Shown here: positions 36,856 through 48,627 of the stretch, in pieces
Layout: every line of letters begins with the position of its first letter
Position numbering within the stretch: the stretch's first letter is position 1
Made by a program: the position numbers and the translations under genes
NCBI GenBank assembly: GCA_026027325.1
Contig: JAMSLZ010000004.1
Span: forward strand, 1,116,001 to 1,180,000
Direction: 5' to 3'
Length of the DNA: 64,000 bases
Source of the DNA: Actinomucor elegans
Taxonomy: Eukaryota > Mucoromycota > Mucoromycetes > Mucorales > Mucoraceae
Notes under the pieces: generated by a model
Database searches by the model: none
What the model was told of the DNA's origin: nothing
Seen by the model: the letters and a program-made list of their open reading frames with translations, nothing else

Positions 36856-37639
36856 ACTGCTTGACTTGTTTACTACTGTCTCTCTTTTTCTGTTAAAGAA
36901 GATATCAATTTATTAAAACCTCATTAAAAAAATCGATATATATATCTACCTATATTATATAACCAGCTATATATATATATATGTTTGGTTAGTCATTGAG
37001 AATCTATGTGATGATTTAGGAGATGCATAACCTTAGAAAAAAAAAGCGTTGCTTTTATACTGTAAAAATCTTATTGAAGGAGCCAGTGCTTCAATCTTCA
37101 GATATACTGGCTTTACGCACATAATTGAGTAGATTCAGTCCAATAGGCTCGGTCTGTTGCACAGGAACATATTATTATGCCGCTTGTCTAATCTCAGGTA
37201 ATTGTTGTTTATTGCGTACTGGATTAAAAATAATCTTTATGAGCAGTATCATGCTATTTAGACTCAACAAGTCTCTAGAAGAAATACTTGAACTTTAAGC
37301 ACTATTATCTTGTACAATATTTACTCTGAATATGTAATTTATAAAGGTTGAGAGAAAACTGAGTGATGATGTAAATTCGAGGGAATTTTTTTTAGCAGCC
37401 TTTCTTTTAAAGCATTATTGATACTTATATATATGAATATTTCATTTGCATGAATGGAATCTCCTTAGTTCTCTCATGTTGTTTGTCTAGATCTTTGTCG
37501 TAACAAACACAAGCCCAATTCCTGTAGGTGAAGGCCAGACTACTTAAGATACACAAAGCACCTTCTTTCATGATTGACACCTCATATAATTCACAGCTAT
37601 CTAATCGCTGACAATGATTAGGCTTACTAGTGGCTGTAA

Positions 37640-38340
37640 TAAATTCACTAGCTCTTTCTGAGCGGGTGCCAATCAGATGTAATAGTAAACTGAGACACGC
37701 TAAGAGATCTGTTGGCCATTACTGGTAGTCTGTATTGTCTGAATTGTACAGCCAAGCATTTAAGACTAATCATATTTAATATCCCTTAGTCAGATACTAA
37801 TCTTACTAGATGCACTGCTTTATTTTACACATGTACTAACCATCTGATGCGACATTAAACTGGAATCGGTTGAAGAATGTATAAATTTTTAAAATGAGTA
37901 CATTTCTCAGTAGATTTTGATTTAATGTCACATTCGATAGTTAGTACATGCTTGGAACAGATTACTGTGCCTACTAGAGTTTTATTTGACAGGATTATTA
38001 CAATTGTACTATATTTTAGTGAATGATCCTAAATTACATACATTTCATATATCCTAGATCGAATAACCAATGGATCTCAACTGATCTCAGTTTAAATAAT
38101 GTCGCATCTAATGACTAGTGCATGCTCAGAATGAACCACTGAACTTGTTATGACTATTGCTTATTAATAATTTTAATACAATGAGTTTTTATATTTATAT
38201 ATCATGTTAATGGCTAGCGTGCAAATGATATAATTTCATACTATCTAAATCTAATCATCAATAATAAATTTCTCTAAAAACCTTGGCTTAATGTCATATT
38301 TGATGGATAGGATAGACCCAGTAAGGATCATTGTGTCTGT
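37640..38340. repeat. repeat family 1, inverted copies forming long stems
   Basis: A + orientation copy reads CATGTACTAACCATCTGATG then CGACATTAAACTGGAATCGG (about 37829-37870). It is followed by an inverted copy reading GATTTAATGTCACATTCGAT then AGTTAGTACATGCTTGG (about 37917-37956), so the two can pair. A further inverted copy at about 38055-38150 holds GGATCTCAACTGATCTCAG, AATGTCGCATCTAATGACTA and GTGCATGCTCAGAATGAACC. A weaker copy follows at 38270-38330. These give the clearest view of the family consensus. Confidence 0.7.
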
Positions 38341-38759
38341 TACAGTCTTTGCTTAGCTGTACTTTAACCAGTATATTATATTTATCAGTAGTTAGCTGTA
38401 AATTACACATTAAAATAGGCTATACTTTTATATATTAATCGCTATAGAAATTTTTCATTTGTTTATATATATATATATAGATTTACATTCTAACCCACTC
38501 TTACATTACCTGTTTAATACTGATGTTAGTATTATATTATACATAATCAGAAAATCTTGATAGGTTTCAAAAGCTTACTAATCAGTGATTAATAGCTTTA
38601 AAATGCTGCTGCTATGATATATTATGGAGATATTTGTGGGAAATACTATATTATAGAACCTTCCAAATTAGAACCAAGCTGCAAACTCTGAAAGAAAGAA
38701 CACCCAAGTGCGTCGATCTGCGTGGAGCAGTGGTGATCTACATAACAACAGCGCTGGTT

Positions 38760-38905
38760 TCATTGGATGACAGCGATCGACAATGCAGTCCCTTAAAAGT
38801 ATAAAATTTAGTATAAATCAACAACCAATCAAGGTAACTTGATGATTTTCAGGAAAAAAACATAAAAAAAACGATGCTCTTTCTAATAGACAGACTTTCA
38901 GGCCA
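38760..38905 (+). repeat. repeat family 2, unit A
   Basis: Starts GCGATCGACAATGCAGTCCC and ends with GATTTTCAGGAAAAAAACAT then GATGCTCTTTCTAATAGACA. The order of blocks matches unit B at 38945. Confidence 0.55.
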
Positions 38906-38944
38906 TATACGAATGTAGGTGAGTTCCAAAGCTGATCCTTGATG

Positions 38945-39100
38945 GTTATCGGGGTTTAAATGGCGATCGAAAACGATGCCCTACTTCGTCCCATTTTAAT
39001 CATAAAACCGCATTTAGATCAACGATACACCGAAAAAAAACAAACGATTTCCGGGAAAAATATAGAAAAAAACATGCTCTTTTTATTGATACCATCTGTA
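38945..39100 (+). repeat. repeat family 2, unit B
   Basis: Starts GGCGATCGAAAACGATGCCC and ends with GATTTCCGGGAAAAATATAG then CATGCTCTTTTTATTGATAC. Same order and spacing as unit A, about 180 bp downstream of it. Confidence 0.55.
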
Positions 39101-39581
39101 TAAATTAATCATGTGCTAAAAAGCTTCAAAGGTACAAGATTGTGCTAAAACTTGGACTATCATAGCTTTCAGACAAATTATAGGACATATCCGTTCCATT
39201 ATAGAAATACTAGAAATGTTGCTTTCTATTCTTTCTAGATTGAACATTAGATAATCTCCTATTACGCGCTTTTTGATAATACTGGTGCCTTATTAAGAAG
39301 CAATAATTATCAGTTTGTTACTCAAAGTGAAACATTATTATACTCTACGATACTGCTGGTGGGTTGATATTTCTTTTACTATATTAATCCAGAGATGGCG
39401 GGTCTTCTGTGCCAGCAATTTTCAGCCCAACAAAGCCACACTTTCTGAGCAAACGTGACAGATCAAGAAATGTACTAAATTGTTAAATTAAATATGTAAA
39501 TACTAATAGTGCCAGATTTACTAGCTCTAAATTCCATCTTTTCTATCCAACCAACAATGCAAAGTAAAGGTCATCTTGTCT

Positions 39582-39861
39582 CACGTGGGAACGAATATTT
39601 TGATTGTCGATCGAATTAGAAGAACAGAAAAGGCGACTCCTATCAATTGCTTTCACAAACGTGACCCTACAATCAGCCAATCAGAAACACACGTGTCTTA
39701 CAAAATCTTTTGCTATTGGTAAATCTCTAAGGGTTGACGGATCCAAGTACACCACGCTGCGCTCATTCTTACTTGTCATTGGATTTGGTTTATATTTCCT
39801 CGCATTCTATTTTATCTTTTGCTTTAAAATAAAAGGATATCTTGATCTTTCTTTTGCCTTT
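39582..39861 (+). promoter_or_regulatory. promoter of the bHLH gene with two CACGTG E-boxes and a CCAAT box
   Basis: Perfect CACGTG hexamers occur at 39582-39587 and 39690-39695, with a CCAAT box at 39677-39681 next to the second. They lie about 275 and 167 bp upstream of the ATG of a bHLH gene whose basic region predicts CACGTG binding. An AT-rich TTTAAAATAAAAGG sits near 39822. Confidence 0.6.
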
Positions 39862-41028
39862 ATGTCTTCTTCAACAATGGCTCCACCAAGAAAAAGAAAG
39901 AGATCAGCTATACCAGAAGTGCCTATTCGAATCACGGCAGCAGCACCAGCAGCAGCACCAGCACCAGCGCCTACAACTGTAGCACTTCCACCACCATTGA
40001 TGCCATATCATCCTCATCTAATGCCTTCTTATTATCCAGTCTATCATCAGCATCCTTATTTCTTATCAGTAGGCCAACCTCCAATTTCACCAAGCTTATC
40101 GCCTACTCTTCCTTCCAATGCTACTGAAGGTGCTGCACCAACAAGCCCATCAACATCGTCAGATCCTCCAAATACACAACGTATCCTTCCCAAGTCACCA
40201 CAACCAGCAGGCTCTCCATCCTTAGCTCCTTCCTTCAACTACTATCCTTATCCTATGCAGGTATCTCCTCAACTTCATCCTACAGCAACTAGCAGCACAA
40301 GTCGCCATAATTCGACTTCTTCACAGTCAGGCACAACAGCAGATCAACGCGAGCAGGCACGCAAAGTATCTCACAGTGCCATTGAACGTAGGCGTCGAGA
40401 AAGAATCAACGATAAGATTTTTCAACTTAAAGAATTGATCCCTTCTTGTTCAGATCGAGACAACCTTCACAAAATGACCATCTTACAAAGCGCCATCGAC
40501 TATATCACCTATCTCAAGAAAGTGATCGAAGATTTGGAAGGTTCTGAAACTACGGGGAACCAATCAACCCGATCTGAAAAGGACCAAGAGTTCATCGATC
40601 AAGTTCAATCACTAAAGCTACAGCAACAACAGCAAACCAAATCGTCTATGCTGCCCAAGGAAGTTGAACCTTTTACGCATCAGTTTACAATCACGCCTCC
40701 TGCTGACGCTACGCCACCGCCTCGTATTAATACATCTAAAGGAATCCAACAAGGAGAAGCGGTGGTAGAAGAATTGGAAGAGGAAGAGGAAGATGCTTGG
40801 TCTGCCTCTTCTGGTTGTTCACCTTCTACCAAAAAAACAACGGATTTACCAATCACGCCTTTGCCTTCATTAAAACCTATGGATATCATTAAATCAAGCA
40901 AAAAATCGGTTAATACAACAGAACCACCAGCGATCGTTGTAGTTAATGGCTCTCAAGAAAACTCACCTACTTCTTCAGCAGCTAATAGTATAGATCGAAA
41001 TATGAACTTGGAAAACATATTATGTTAA
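39862..41028 (+). CDS. bHLH transcription factor, group B (CACGTG-binding type)
   Basis: A single exon of 388 aa from MSSSTMAPPRKRKRSAIPEV to ...NLENILC. The N-terminal 160 residues are rich in Pro, Ala, Ser and Tyr (an Ala/Pro run at residues 27-45), probably an activation region. The bHLH is at about residues 170-230. The basic region HSAIERRRRERINDK has His5, Glu9 and Arg13, the group-B pattern that reads CACGTG. Helix 1 is KIFQLKELIPS and helix 2 is LHKMTILQSAIDYITYLKKV, followed by a short coil. An acidic patch (EELEEEEEDAW) and Ser/Thr-rich tail follow. The open frame extends upstream only from a TTG at 39604, which has no support as a start and overlaps the E-boxes. The fungal target (phosphate, sterol, inositol or other) cannot be told from the sequence. 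Confidence 0.9.
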   Translation: MSSSTMAPPRKRKRSAIPEVPIRITAAAPAAAPAPAPTTVALPPPLMPYHPHLMPSYYPVYHQHPYFLSVGQPPISPSLSPTLPSNATEGAAPTSPSTSSDPPNTQRILPKSPQPAGSPSLAPSFNYYPYPMQVSPQLHPTATSSTSRHNSTSSQSGTTADQREQARKVSHSAIERRRRERINDKIFQLKELIPSCSDRDNLHKMTILQSAIDYITYLKKVIEDLEGSETTGNQSTRSEKDQEFIDQVQSLKLQQQQQTKSSMLPKEVEPFTHQFTITPPADATPPPRINTSKGIQQGEAVVEELEEEEEDAWSASSGCSPSTKKTTDLPITPLPSLKPMDIIKSSKKSVNTTEPPAIVVVNGSQENSPTSSAANSIDRNMNLENILC

Positions 41029-42536
41029 ATGCTACTAGTCCATATCCCTCTCCCATTCAATCATTTTTCTTTTCTCTTTAAAGCAATCTCATCTCTATAT
41101 ACCACTTTAAAAAGTTTATATGTAAATAATAATATAAGGAATAGCTAGCAATAGTAATAATAATAAAAAAAAGGAAGCTGTTTTGAATCTATAATATACT
41201 ATATCAACAACCAAATAACACTTACTATATCCTTGGATACAGACAATGCGCTGATTCCATTGGCTGGCAAAAACTAAATGCTGGAATCCATGTCCCTTAA
41301 TGAAAATTTTGAATATCAAAGAACACATCTAGCTTGGCAACAAACTGAAATAAGCTTTTGAATTTCTGGAAATATACAACAGAGTGCGTGCTCTTTTGCA
41401 GTAATATAGCTCCTATAACTGGACTTTAAAGAATAAGCGCACTAGAACCCTGTAAAGCTACCACATTTTTTATGATTTGGAATAATACTTGTTCTTTTAA
41501 CACTATGCCAAACGTGTATCATTTAAAAGACAATTTAACTTTCTACGCGCTAAATTAAATATTCAAATAACAAAAATAATGCTTGATACTTCCTACGATC
41601 AAAGATATCGATTTTCAGGTCAAAATCAGAGTCTTGGAGCCAAAAACTAGCCTGGTGAGTAGGGCGATTTCTATTGGTCATCTGTAATTAAAAGTAGCCA
41701 CCCCCTGAATTCCCTAGATAGAACTCATCAAGCTGAAATAAATGTTTAATACTTTTGTACGTGTCAAGTAAATGGGTATATTCTTACAGTCATATTAGCA
41801 AAAAAAGGTAGTAAAAACTTTGATCAAATACATATTTCTTGCTTTGGAACAAGGGTATTTTATTAACCTATGTTATACGAAAGAGAATCTCACTGTTTTG
41901 CAACTTGTATTGATTACTAATAGAGCCAATTCACACTGGCCGCCCTGTTCTGGATTCTTATTAAATTTCGGAATTTAACGTCGTCACCTCGACAATTCAC
42001 AATTTTTGTTAATTACTCAAATTGCTATTTTACGCTCACTTTTAGATTACAATTTCAATTTATAGGAACACAATTTCAGTTACAAAGCCCTTTATATTAT
42101 ATTCGGACGATTTCAAGCTATCTTGGTTAAATTCGTTTTTAATTATTATCTCATATTTAGAATGAGATGCTGCATCTAGAGAACACTTTAATTAGACTCT
42201 GGTTCTTTTATTCATTCAATGCATTACTAATGTATAACCTTCATTGACTCAGTATCTATTCAATTTTCTGATTAATTGAATGTTACGACCTCCTTTCGAA
42301 TATTGTTAAATTGGAGCTGCTTTCTTATCCCTATAATATACTTGGAAACAGCGATATCTGTCAAGAAACTGCATATATCGCTCATAGATCATTCTCCAGG
42401 TACTACCTAACCTTTTAAACACCGGGAATCTGTCACTCCACATTAAAAAAAAGTGTGCGAAAAAAAAAACAATTAAGACATTCATTCTACCCTAGAGTAT
42501 CTTTTTTTTTCTCTCTCTTTTTATTCTATTGTATTC
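41029..42536. other. 1.5-kb intergenic stretch
   Basis: AT-rich spacer with the bHLH 3' region. A weak family-1-like trace (AATGAGATGCTGCATCTAGA, about 42161-42180) is present. The last 80 bp (TTTTTTTTTCTCTCTCTTTT before the ATG) look like the pyrimidine-rich promoter of the carrier gene. Confidence 0.5.
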
Positions 42537-43786
42537 ATGGCTACTACCACTTCCAACGCTAGAGTGCCTTCATTCACAGGGTCACCTCATACTGTAAATT
42601 TCAACTTGTGTTTCGATTGAGCTTCATTCTCAACTATTTTTTTTTTTTTTCATTGACAGGACCAAGCATTAGCTGGTTTTGGTGCAGGCATGGTTTCAAC
42701 GGCCTTTTTACACCCTCTTGACCTTATCAAAATCAGGTTCCAAGGTAAATGGTATTATGTTTGAAATTTATGTCTTGAAAAACTTATTCTTTTGCTTCTG
42801 AAAAGTTGACTCGACTCGTTATTCGAGCAAGAGACCTGTTATTGGCGGCACAATTCGATCTTTCAAGTCGATTATATCAGAAGAAGGTGTATGGAGAGGA
42901 CTCTATCGAGGTGTATCACCCAACATGGCTGGAGCCACGTTTAGTTGGGCCTTTTATTTTGGATGGTAATAAAGATAGAACCTGAAGGCTTTGCAAGGTT
43001 TTACTGACTAGGGGAGTGTATATTGAACAGGTATAGTCTGATTAAGAAATACATGGCAAAGGATGATCAAGGCAAGTTATCGGCTGTACAGCATCTAACA
43101 GCTTCAGCAGAAGCAGGTAAGCATCAGCACTCATTGAGATCTTTAGTTGGTATATTATTTATAATGACTTAGGTGCGTTGACCGCTATCATGGCTAATCC
43201 AATCTGGGTCGTTAAAACACGTATGTGTACAACGACGCATAATACACCTAATGCCTACAGTGGATTGATGAATGGTTTAAAGAGATTATATCTAGAGGAA
43301 GGTGTCCGAGGTTTATATAGAGGCATGGTGCCAGCGCTATTTGGTGTTTCGCATGGTGCTATCCAGTTTATGGTCTACGAAGAAATGAAAAAGGCACGTA
43401 ATCAACTGCGTCATGAAGAAGGAATCACCTCAACGGACGAATTAAATGCAAAACTAAGTCAATCAGAGTATTTGATTATGGCAGCTACATCCAAAGTAAC
43501 TGCATCAGTTATCACGTATCCTTATCAAGTATTAAAGAGTAGATTACAGGCAAGTGGTGACTTCATTCTGCATAGTGTAGATGATTAACATCAATTATAG
43601 AACAACTCAACAAAAGACACATATACGGGTGTGGTGGATTGCGGTAGAAAGATCATTCAAGCTGAGGGCTACACTGGTTTTTATAAAGGGTTAGCACCGA
43701 GTATCATTCGTGTTTTGCCAGGCACATGCATCACTTTCTTGGTTTATGAAAATCTCACTCAATATTTCAAGAATCATGCTAGTTAG
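42537..43786 (+). CDS. mitochondrial carrier, FAD/folate type (FLX1/SLC25A32-like)
   Basis: A six-TM solute carrier of the mitochondrial inner membrane, spread over about six exons. The three repeats carry the signature motifs HPLDLIKIRFQ, NPIWVVKTRMC and YPYQVLKSRLQ, each the P-x-[D/E/W]-x-x-[K/R] type. The last repeat reads GFYKGLAPSIIRVLPGTCIT and FLVYENL, which is characteristic of SLC25A32/FLX1. The second signature has Trp in place of the acidic residue, as in the FAD/folate and NAD+ branch. The last intron uses a GC donor: CAG|GCAAGT at 43550 to TAG at 43600, keeping phase into NNSTKDTYTGVVDCG. The stop is TAG at 43784-43786. The gene is tail to tail with squalene synthase, 83 bp apart. 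Substrate is inferred from family only. Confidence 0.9.
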
Positions 43787-43869
43787 ATTGTATCATAATA
43801 AAATAGATTCCCGTTTGTACTCTACAAAAACAATGATATATTATTATAAATAGTATGTATGACAGACAT

Positions 43870-45433
43870 TTAAGAGCTGTTCTTCATATAGTTGATGACG
43901 ATAACACCAAGAATACCAATAACAATTGGCAAGAAGAGGTTAGGTGTTTGAGCCTTTTGAAGGGCTTGAGAAGAAGGTTTATAATTTGCAGCGATCCATT
44001 GTTCGATCTAATAGACAAATCAGTATTAAATCCATACAAAAAAAAAAAGATGCAACTTACTCTGCCAATAGACATGGAAATTTCCATAAAGTTAGGATCT
44101 GTAGCTTCATTCTTTCTTGAGATTTCAAACACATATTGTCTAAAGATGGCTACGACATTATCCATATCTGTACTATCCATGATCAACTTGACGGCTTGGC
44201 CCTTGCGAATCTTGATATTGCGTTGATAGATATCCAGGTTGTTGAACACCAATGAGAGTGTAGCAATAGCCATCACTTGAGGAATAGCACAAAAGTTGAA
44301 TACAGATTGGTTCTTGAGTTTTGAAAGATAAGTAAGCACTTGAGGCACATCATTTAGCACATTCAACACCATATCGCTTAGACAATATTTTGCCTACACG
44401 CAAAAGTTCAGTTTCATCTTTTATCCTCAGTTTTGTTGTATTACCTTTAATTGGTTTTCAGGTTCAATGAAATCGCTAAACTTGTCAGCATACTTGCCCC
44501 AAATCTCGCGAGGCCAGAACTGACGGCCATCATCCAAATCTTCACGATAATCACGAATGATATTGGTCTTTTGCAAAAAGAGACCCATCGAGTTACTCAA
44601 ATTCTTGTCCTGCGCAATTTCCTCAGATTCAAGACCCGAAGCGGCAAAGAGGTCCGAGAGACCATAACCAACAAGACCAGCAACATAATGGCAGTAAAGG
44701 TTAAAATCAGCAATAGTAGCCACTGAAGTGTTTTCACGATGTTCTCCAGTAGCATAATCAGCCATACCGTTACCCATCAACTTGGTAATATTAGCAATCA
44801 CTTTTTGAAACTCGGGTTTCAAACGAAGAAACTCGGCAATCACCACATCAAAATGAACCAACAGTGCTCGGTCTTTCTCGTTGGGACCATCTAAATCAAA
44901 TAAAGACAAAACAAAAACAAAAAAAAGACCTGTTTAGCTTTTTTTTTCTCTTATCGCATCTTCTAATAACTTACTCTCGTTGAAAGTCCAGCCCTCCTGA
45001 TAGATAATTTGATCAAAGGATCTCAACAACTCTACCTTTCTATCCAAATTTAAAGTCATGTCATCTTCGATTGTATCTAATCCACGCAAAACAAGATAGA
45101 ACAAACAAACCTAACGAGCTTTCATTAGTGTCTATAAAACAAAAACAGCGGTTCGTTTTTACTCACAGCATCTCTTAATTCATCATCAAGCTCTTGAATA
45201 ACAGCAGCAAAACTTCTCGAGGTCTATGAAATGAGAATTTAGTTCCGGGGGGATAGGTCAGTGCATAATGAATCTACCATATTTAAAAAGTCATAGCAGC
45301 GCTTTTTTGACGCGTCGTTGGCCAACGTTTGTTGAAGACGTTGAGCAGAAGCTGATTTGGGTGCAAACTTATATTGGTATAAAGCAATAAGCTCTGCTGG
45401 CTTTGCAATGGAATCGAGGAATACTTTCAACAT
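43870..45433 (-). CDS. ERG9: squalene synthase (farnesyl-diphosphate farnesyltransferase)
   Basis: Condenses two farnesyl diphosphates to squalene, the first committed sterol step, at the ER membrane. About seven exons are visible. The N-terminus reads MLKVFLDSIAKPAELIALYQ. The first Asp-rich motif is in YLVLRGLDTIEDDM (about 45050-45110). The second is NIIRDYREDLDDGRQFWPRE (about 44500-44570). KLMGNGMADYATGEH and YCHYVAGLVGYGLSDLFAAS between them are also diagnostic. The C-terminus ends with a hydrophobic anchor, LFLPIVIGILGVIVINYM, then KNSS and a TAA at 43870-43872. The ATG at 45433 is chosen; the upstream open codons begin with a TTG. No lesion seen. The RIX1 gene ends only 145 bp upstream on the same strand, with a CCAAT box between. 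Confidence 0.95.
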
Positions 45434-45578
45434 GATGATGAACCGAATCAAGAAGGAAAAGAAGAGGGAAGCACAAGAAAAGCAAATTTTTTATTATTTT
45501 GTATGGGCGCGCCTAGGCAGCTATTCCATTGGTCAATGCCATTATTGAGAAAAGTCTAGAGCTTTTTTTATTTTATTT

Positions 45579-48173
45579 TTATTCTTCTTCTTCTTCATCG
45601 CTATCAGGTCCAGCCATATCAATCATGGGCATATCCATGTCCATGTCTTCATCTGTGCTATCAATAGTAGCAGCAGTGCTACTAGTCACTGTGTTTGCTG
45701 TAGGCAAATCGATTAAATTTGTAGGAATAAGAGGTGGCGGGATTTCTTTTGAAACAGGTACAGGTTCGGTACTAGGAACGGCCATATCATCAACAGGTTT
45801 GACAGGGATTGTTACTTTCTCGGAAACTGGCTCCTTGGCTGCCGATTTTTCGACCGCTGGTAATGTGACAGGTGTGATAGGTACGCTTACAGGCGTTTCA
45901 ACAGGTTTAATCTCTTTGATCTGTTCTCTTGGTGCTTCAGGAATTTGTTCTTCGACTATCGTTTCTTCTTCTTCCACAACATCTTCTTCTTCTTCAATCT
46001 CTTGAGCGGTGATCACAACAGCAGGTGCTGCCTTTGGTAGGACACGCTGCACGGGCGGTAACCTAGCATGCATAATTAAATCACAGACACCCAAACCCTT
46101 CTTACAGATACGTTGCAGTTCGTGTGATTGGTCATTGATACCCGCCGAGAAAAGTCGCGTAGCATGAGGAAGAATGCTAGCCTGTGTCTCAATAGGATGT
46201 GTCACGGAAGCAATCAAACAGTTGTAAAGCTCGGCTTTCACAAGTACCACATCTTCATTAGTCATATCCGTAGGATGGATCACTTGAATCAACCGAGTGA
46301 GCACAGTACCATCCACAGCTGCTCTTTGTCCATTCTCCATAGCAAAACCAAACACGTCCAACAAAGTAGCCAATGTTTGAAGTGCTGCCACTTGCACATC
46401 CGTAGAGGCTGCAGAAACGAGCTTATTGGATAATGCGTCCGAGTTGGTGACATCTGTTCTTCTCTTTTTATGGGATGATTTCTTTTGTGATGTAGCAGCT
46501 TCAATACTGGCTGCTTTATGTTCAATGATGCGCATATCTTGCAAAATGGCAGCAATTAAGGGTTTATACATGCTCTCAGCAAAAGCGTATCCGCATTTCT
46601 CCAAGCATAAAGATATCAACTTGTAAACAGATGACTTCAAGGTTCTCTTGTGTTTGTGTTCGCTCAAAAGGCGAAGTAAAATTCTAGAAAATAGTTTACT
46701 ATGACGCATCATTTCTTGTCCAGAACTAAAAAGTAAAGAGTAAGCTTCACACGTATCATTCTGTATAAGATATACGTACCAATACAATAAACTGCTAAAC
46801 ATTTTACTTGTACTCAAATGCAAAGCAGGCAGACACATCATCAAAGTAAAGAATTCGCTTTTGTCCTTATAATCACGCATCTAGCATAACTATTAGCGAA
46901 AATGTATCGTAAAAACTGAACACATAAACTTACCAGAGATCCCTCAAAAACGTTATAAATACGACAAATAAGATCTACTAAATGCACAACAGGAACACCA
47001 ACAACGATCGACGTAGATGTTCTATAATCATCAAATAAGCGTTAAAACAACTATAGGATGCAAAAAAAATAAAATAAAAAAAAAGCATACGTTAAAAAGG
47101 TAGAGATACACTCTTGCACAAGTTGGATACGTTTAAGTAAGACTGGAAAAGCGTCCACGTAATCTGAAGATACAGGAAGGAAAGGATATGATTTGGGTAA
47201 TTCTGTTTCTTGTGATTCTGTCATATCCATTTTAGTCTCATTGAATCCATTTTATCTTCTTTTCTTTACCTTCATCAACAGTATCAAAAAGTCTATTCAA
47301 GCAGTCGTGAACCGATCCAATTAAACGAGACAAACTATCTTTCCATTGATCAGCCATGGCAGATTTACCAGCAGCATTATACAAGGATACTAAACAGAGA
47401 TTGGCTTCTTGAATAGTTTTCGCATTTAAATCTTTTGATCCATCCAAGCAAGAAAGACATAATTGAAGACACTGCTCTGAAATATGTCTAGCTGTCGAAG
47501 GGAAACATTTCACATTAGCAGTTAATGCAGCAAGTACAGTAGGCTATCACGCATACACATAAATGGGAGAAAAAATGAGATTCTCGATCTATATATCCCA
47601 TTAAAGCGACTTACCAGCAAGTCTTGCTTTCGTCCCAACTGAAGTAAAAGTTGATTGTATCTTTGAAGGTTAGGTGTAGCTATTTCTCTCTGTAACTCGG
47701 GTTTATCCACCGTATACGAAAATAAGAAGGACAATGTCTCGATCGATTCTTGGTGAATTACCATAGGTTCTGATTTCTATAAACACACACATACGTGTTT
47801 AGTATATGTTTTATAGATTACTTTCACTACTTACACCAACAAAACCCAACAGTTGCGCGCTCCATGTTTTAGCATTTGCAATAAGCAAGTTGTGCGAGTT
47901 TTCGCAGGTAGCTCGTACCAGCGTGATAGCACACCAACGTGCAGCAACATTCTTGGACTGCAAGAGTGCGTTTAAACGGATCGTCCATTTTCTATATACA
48001 GCTGCCAATTCTTCACTGGGTTCACTTGCTTCTTGAAATAAGCGATGATTAAGAATAATGTCCAAAATGAAAGATAAATTTTGATGAATCAGATTTTCAT
48101 TTGACATGTACAGACTAAGCACATTGCTTAGTAGTTGTGTATTCTTGGCTGAAGAAGTCAGTTGAAAAGACAT
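45579..48173 (-). CDS. RIX1: RIX1/PELP1-type pre-rRNA processing protein
   Basis: Part of the Rix1-Ipi1-Ipi3 complex that helps ITS2 removal and nuclear maturation of the 60S subunit. Several exons cover about 750 aa. The N-terminus (MSFQLTSSAKNTQLLSNVLS) leads into helical ARM-like repeats: LQSKNVAARWCAITLVRATC, YTVDKPELQREIATPNLQRY and RKQDLLPTVLAALTANV. One intron inside FDTVDEG (47200-47260) restores the frame. The middle is HEAT-like, and the C-terminal 180 residues are a Pro/Glu/Val-rich acidic tail (EIEEEEDVVEEEETIVEEQ) ending in a Glu run, as in PELP1. A basic patch (KKSSHKKRR) is a likely nuclear signal. The ATG at 48173 is chosen because upstream codons do not look coding. It is assigned by domain order and tail, not by a single catalytic motif. 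Confidence 0.8.
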
Positions 48174-48627
48174 GCTGGCTGGAGTGTTGTTGGTGTCTTT
48201 ACCTCTATGGAGCAGGAAAAATGCGGTTCTAAACACAAAAAATAACTTTAGAGGTGAATTAAGCCACCTTGGATGAAAGGCAGTCCTGATTATGCAAAGC
48301 GCGTCGTTGTTTCGCGTATACCTAAATATTTTAAGCGGGACTTTTATATGGTATTGATTGTTGATTGTATTCACTGATATGAAGGAAGAATTGTTCTTTA
48401 GGCATGATTCTATGAATACTTTAGAAGTTCCAGTAAAAGAAGGATCTCACCATGAGCATATAGCTTACCAAATGTAACATTTAACTAGGATTAGACGGAT
48501 ATTATATAACTTTATAGATTCAGTAGATAGATTTAGGCAATAATACGTTACATCTTCAAACCGTTCATAAAGATAGGAATATGGCTACATCAATGCCTAT
48601 ATAATCAATTATTTTATTGATCTAATC
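48174..48627. other. intergenic upstream of RIX1
   Basis: 450 bp. The RIX1 promoter should lie in 48174-48400. A short family-1-like trace (CCAAATGTAACATTTAACTA) is at about 48469. Confidence 0.45.

Larger units (their letters stand above)
36856..39581. other. 2.7-kb intergenic stretch rich in repeats
   Basis: Holds the eS24 3' region, dense family-1 repeats (37640-38340), two family-2 units (38760-39100), and TA microsatellites (about 36970, 38465). No open frame of coding character. Confidence 0.5.

Noticed and set aside
37497..37532. Short match to the 3' end of 18S rRNA (GTCGTAACAA and CTGTAGGTGAA)
   Set aside because: Only two 10-11 nt pieces match, the spacing is wrong, and the flanks are not rRNA-like; most likely chance.
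39604..39861. N-terminal extension of the bHLH protein from a TTG codon
   Set aside because: The extension has no ATG, covers the CCAAT/E-box promoter, and the ATG at 39862 gives a natural start.
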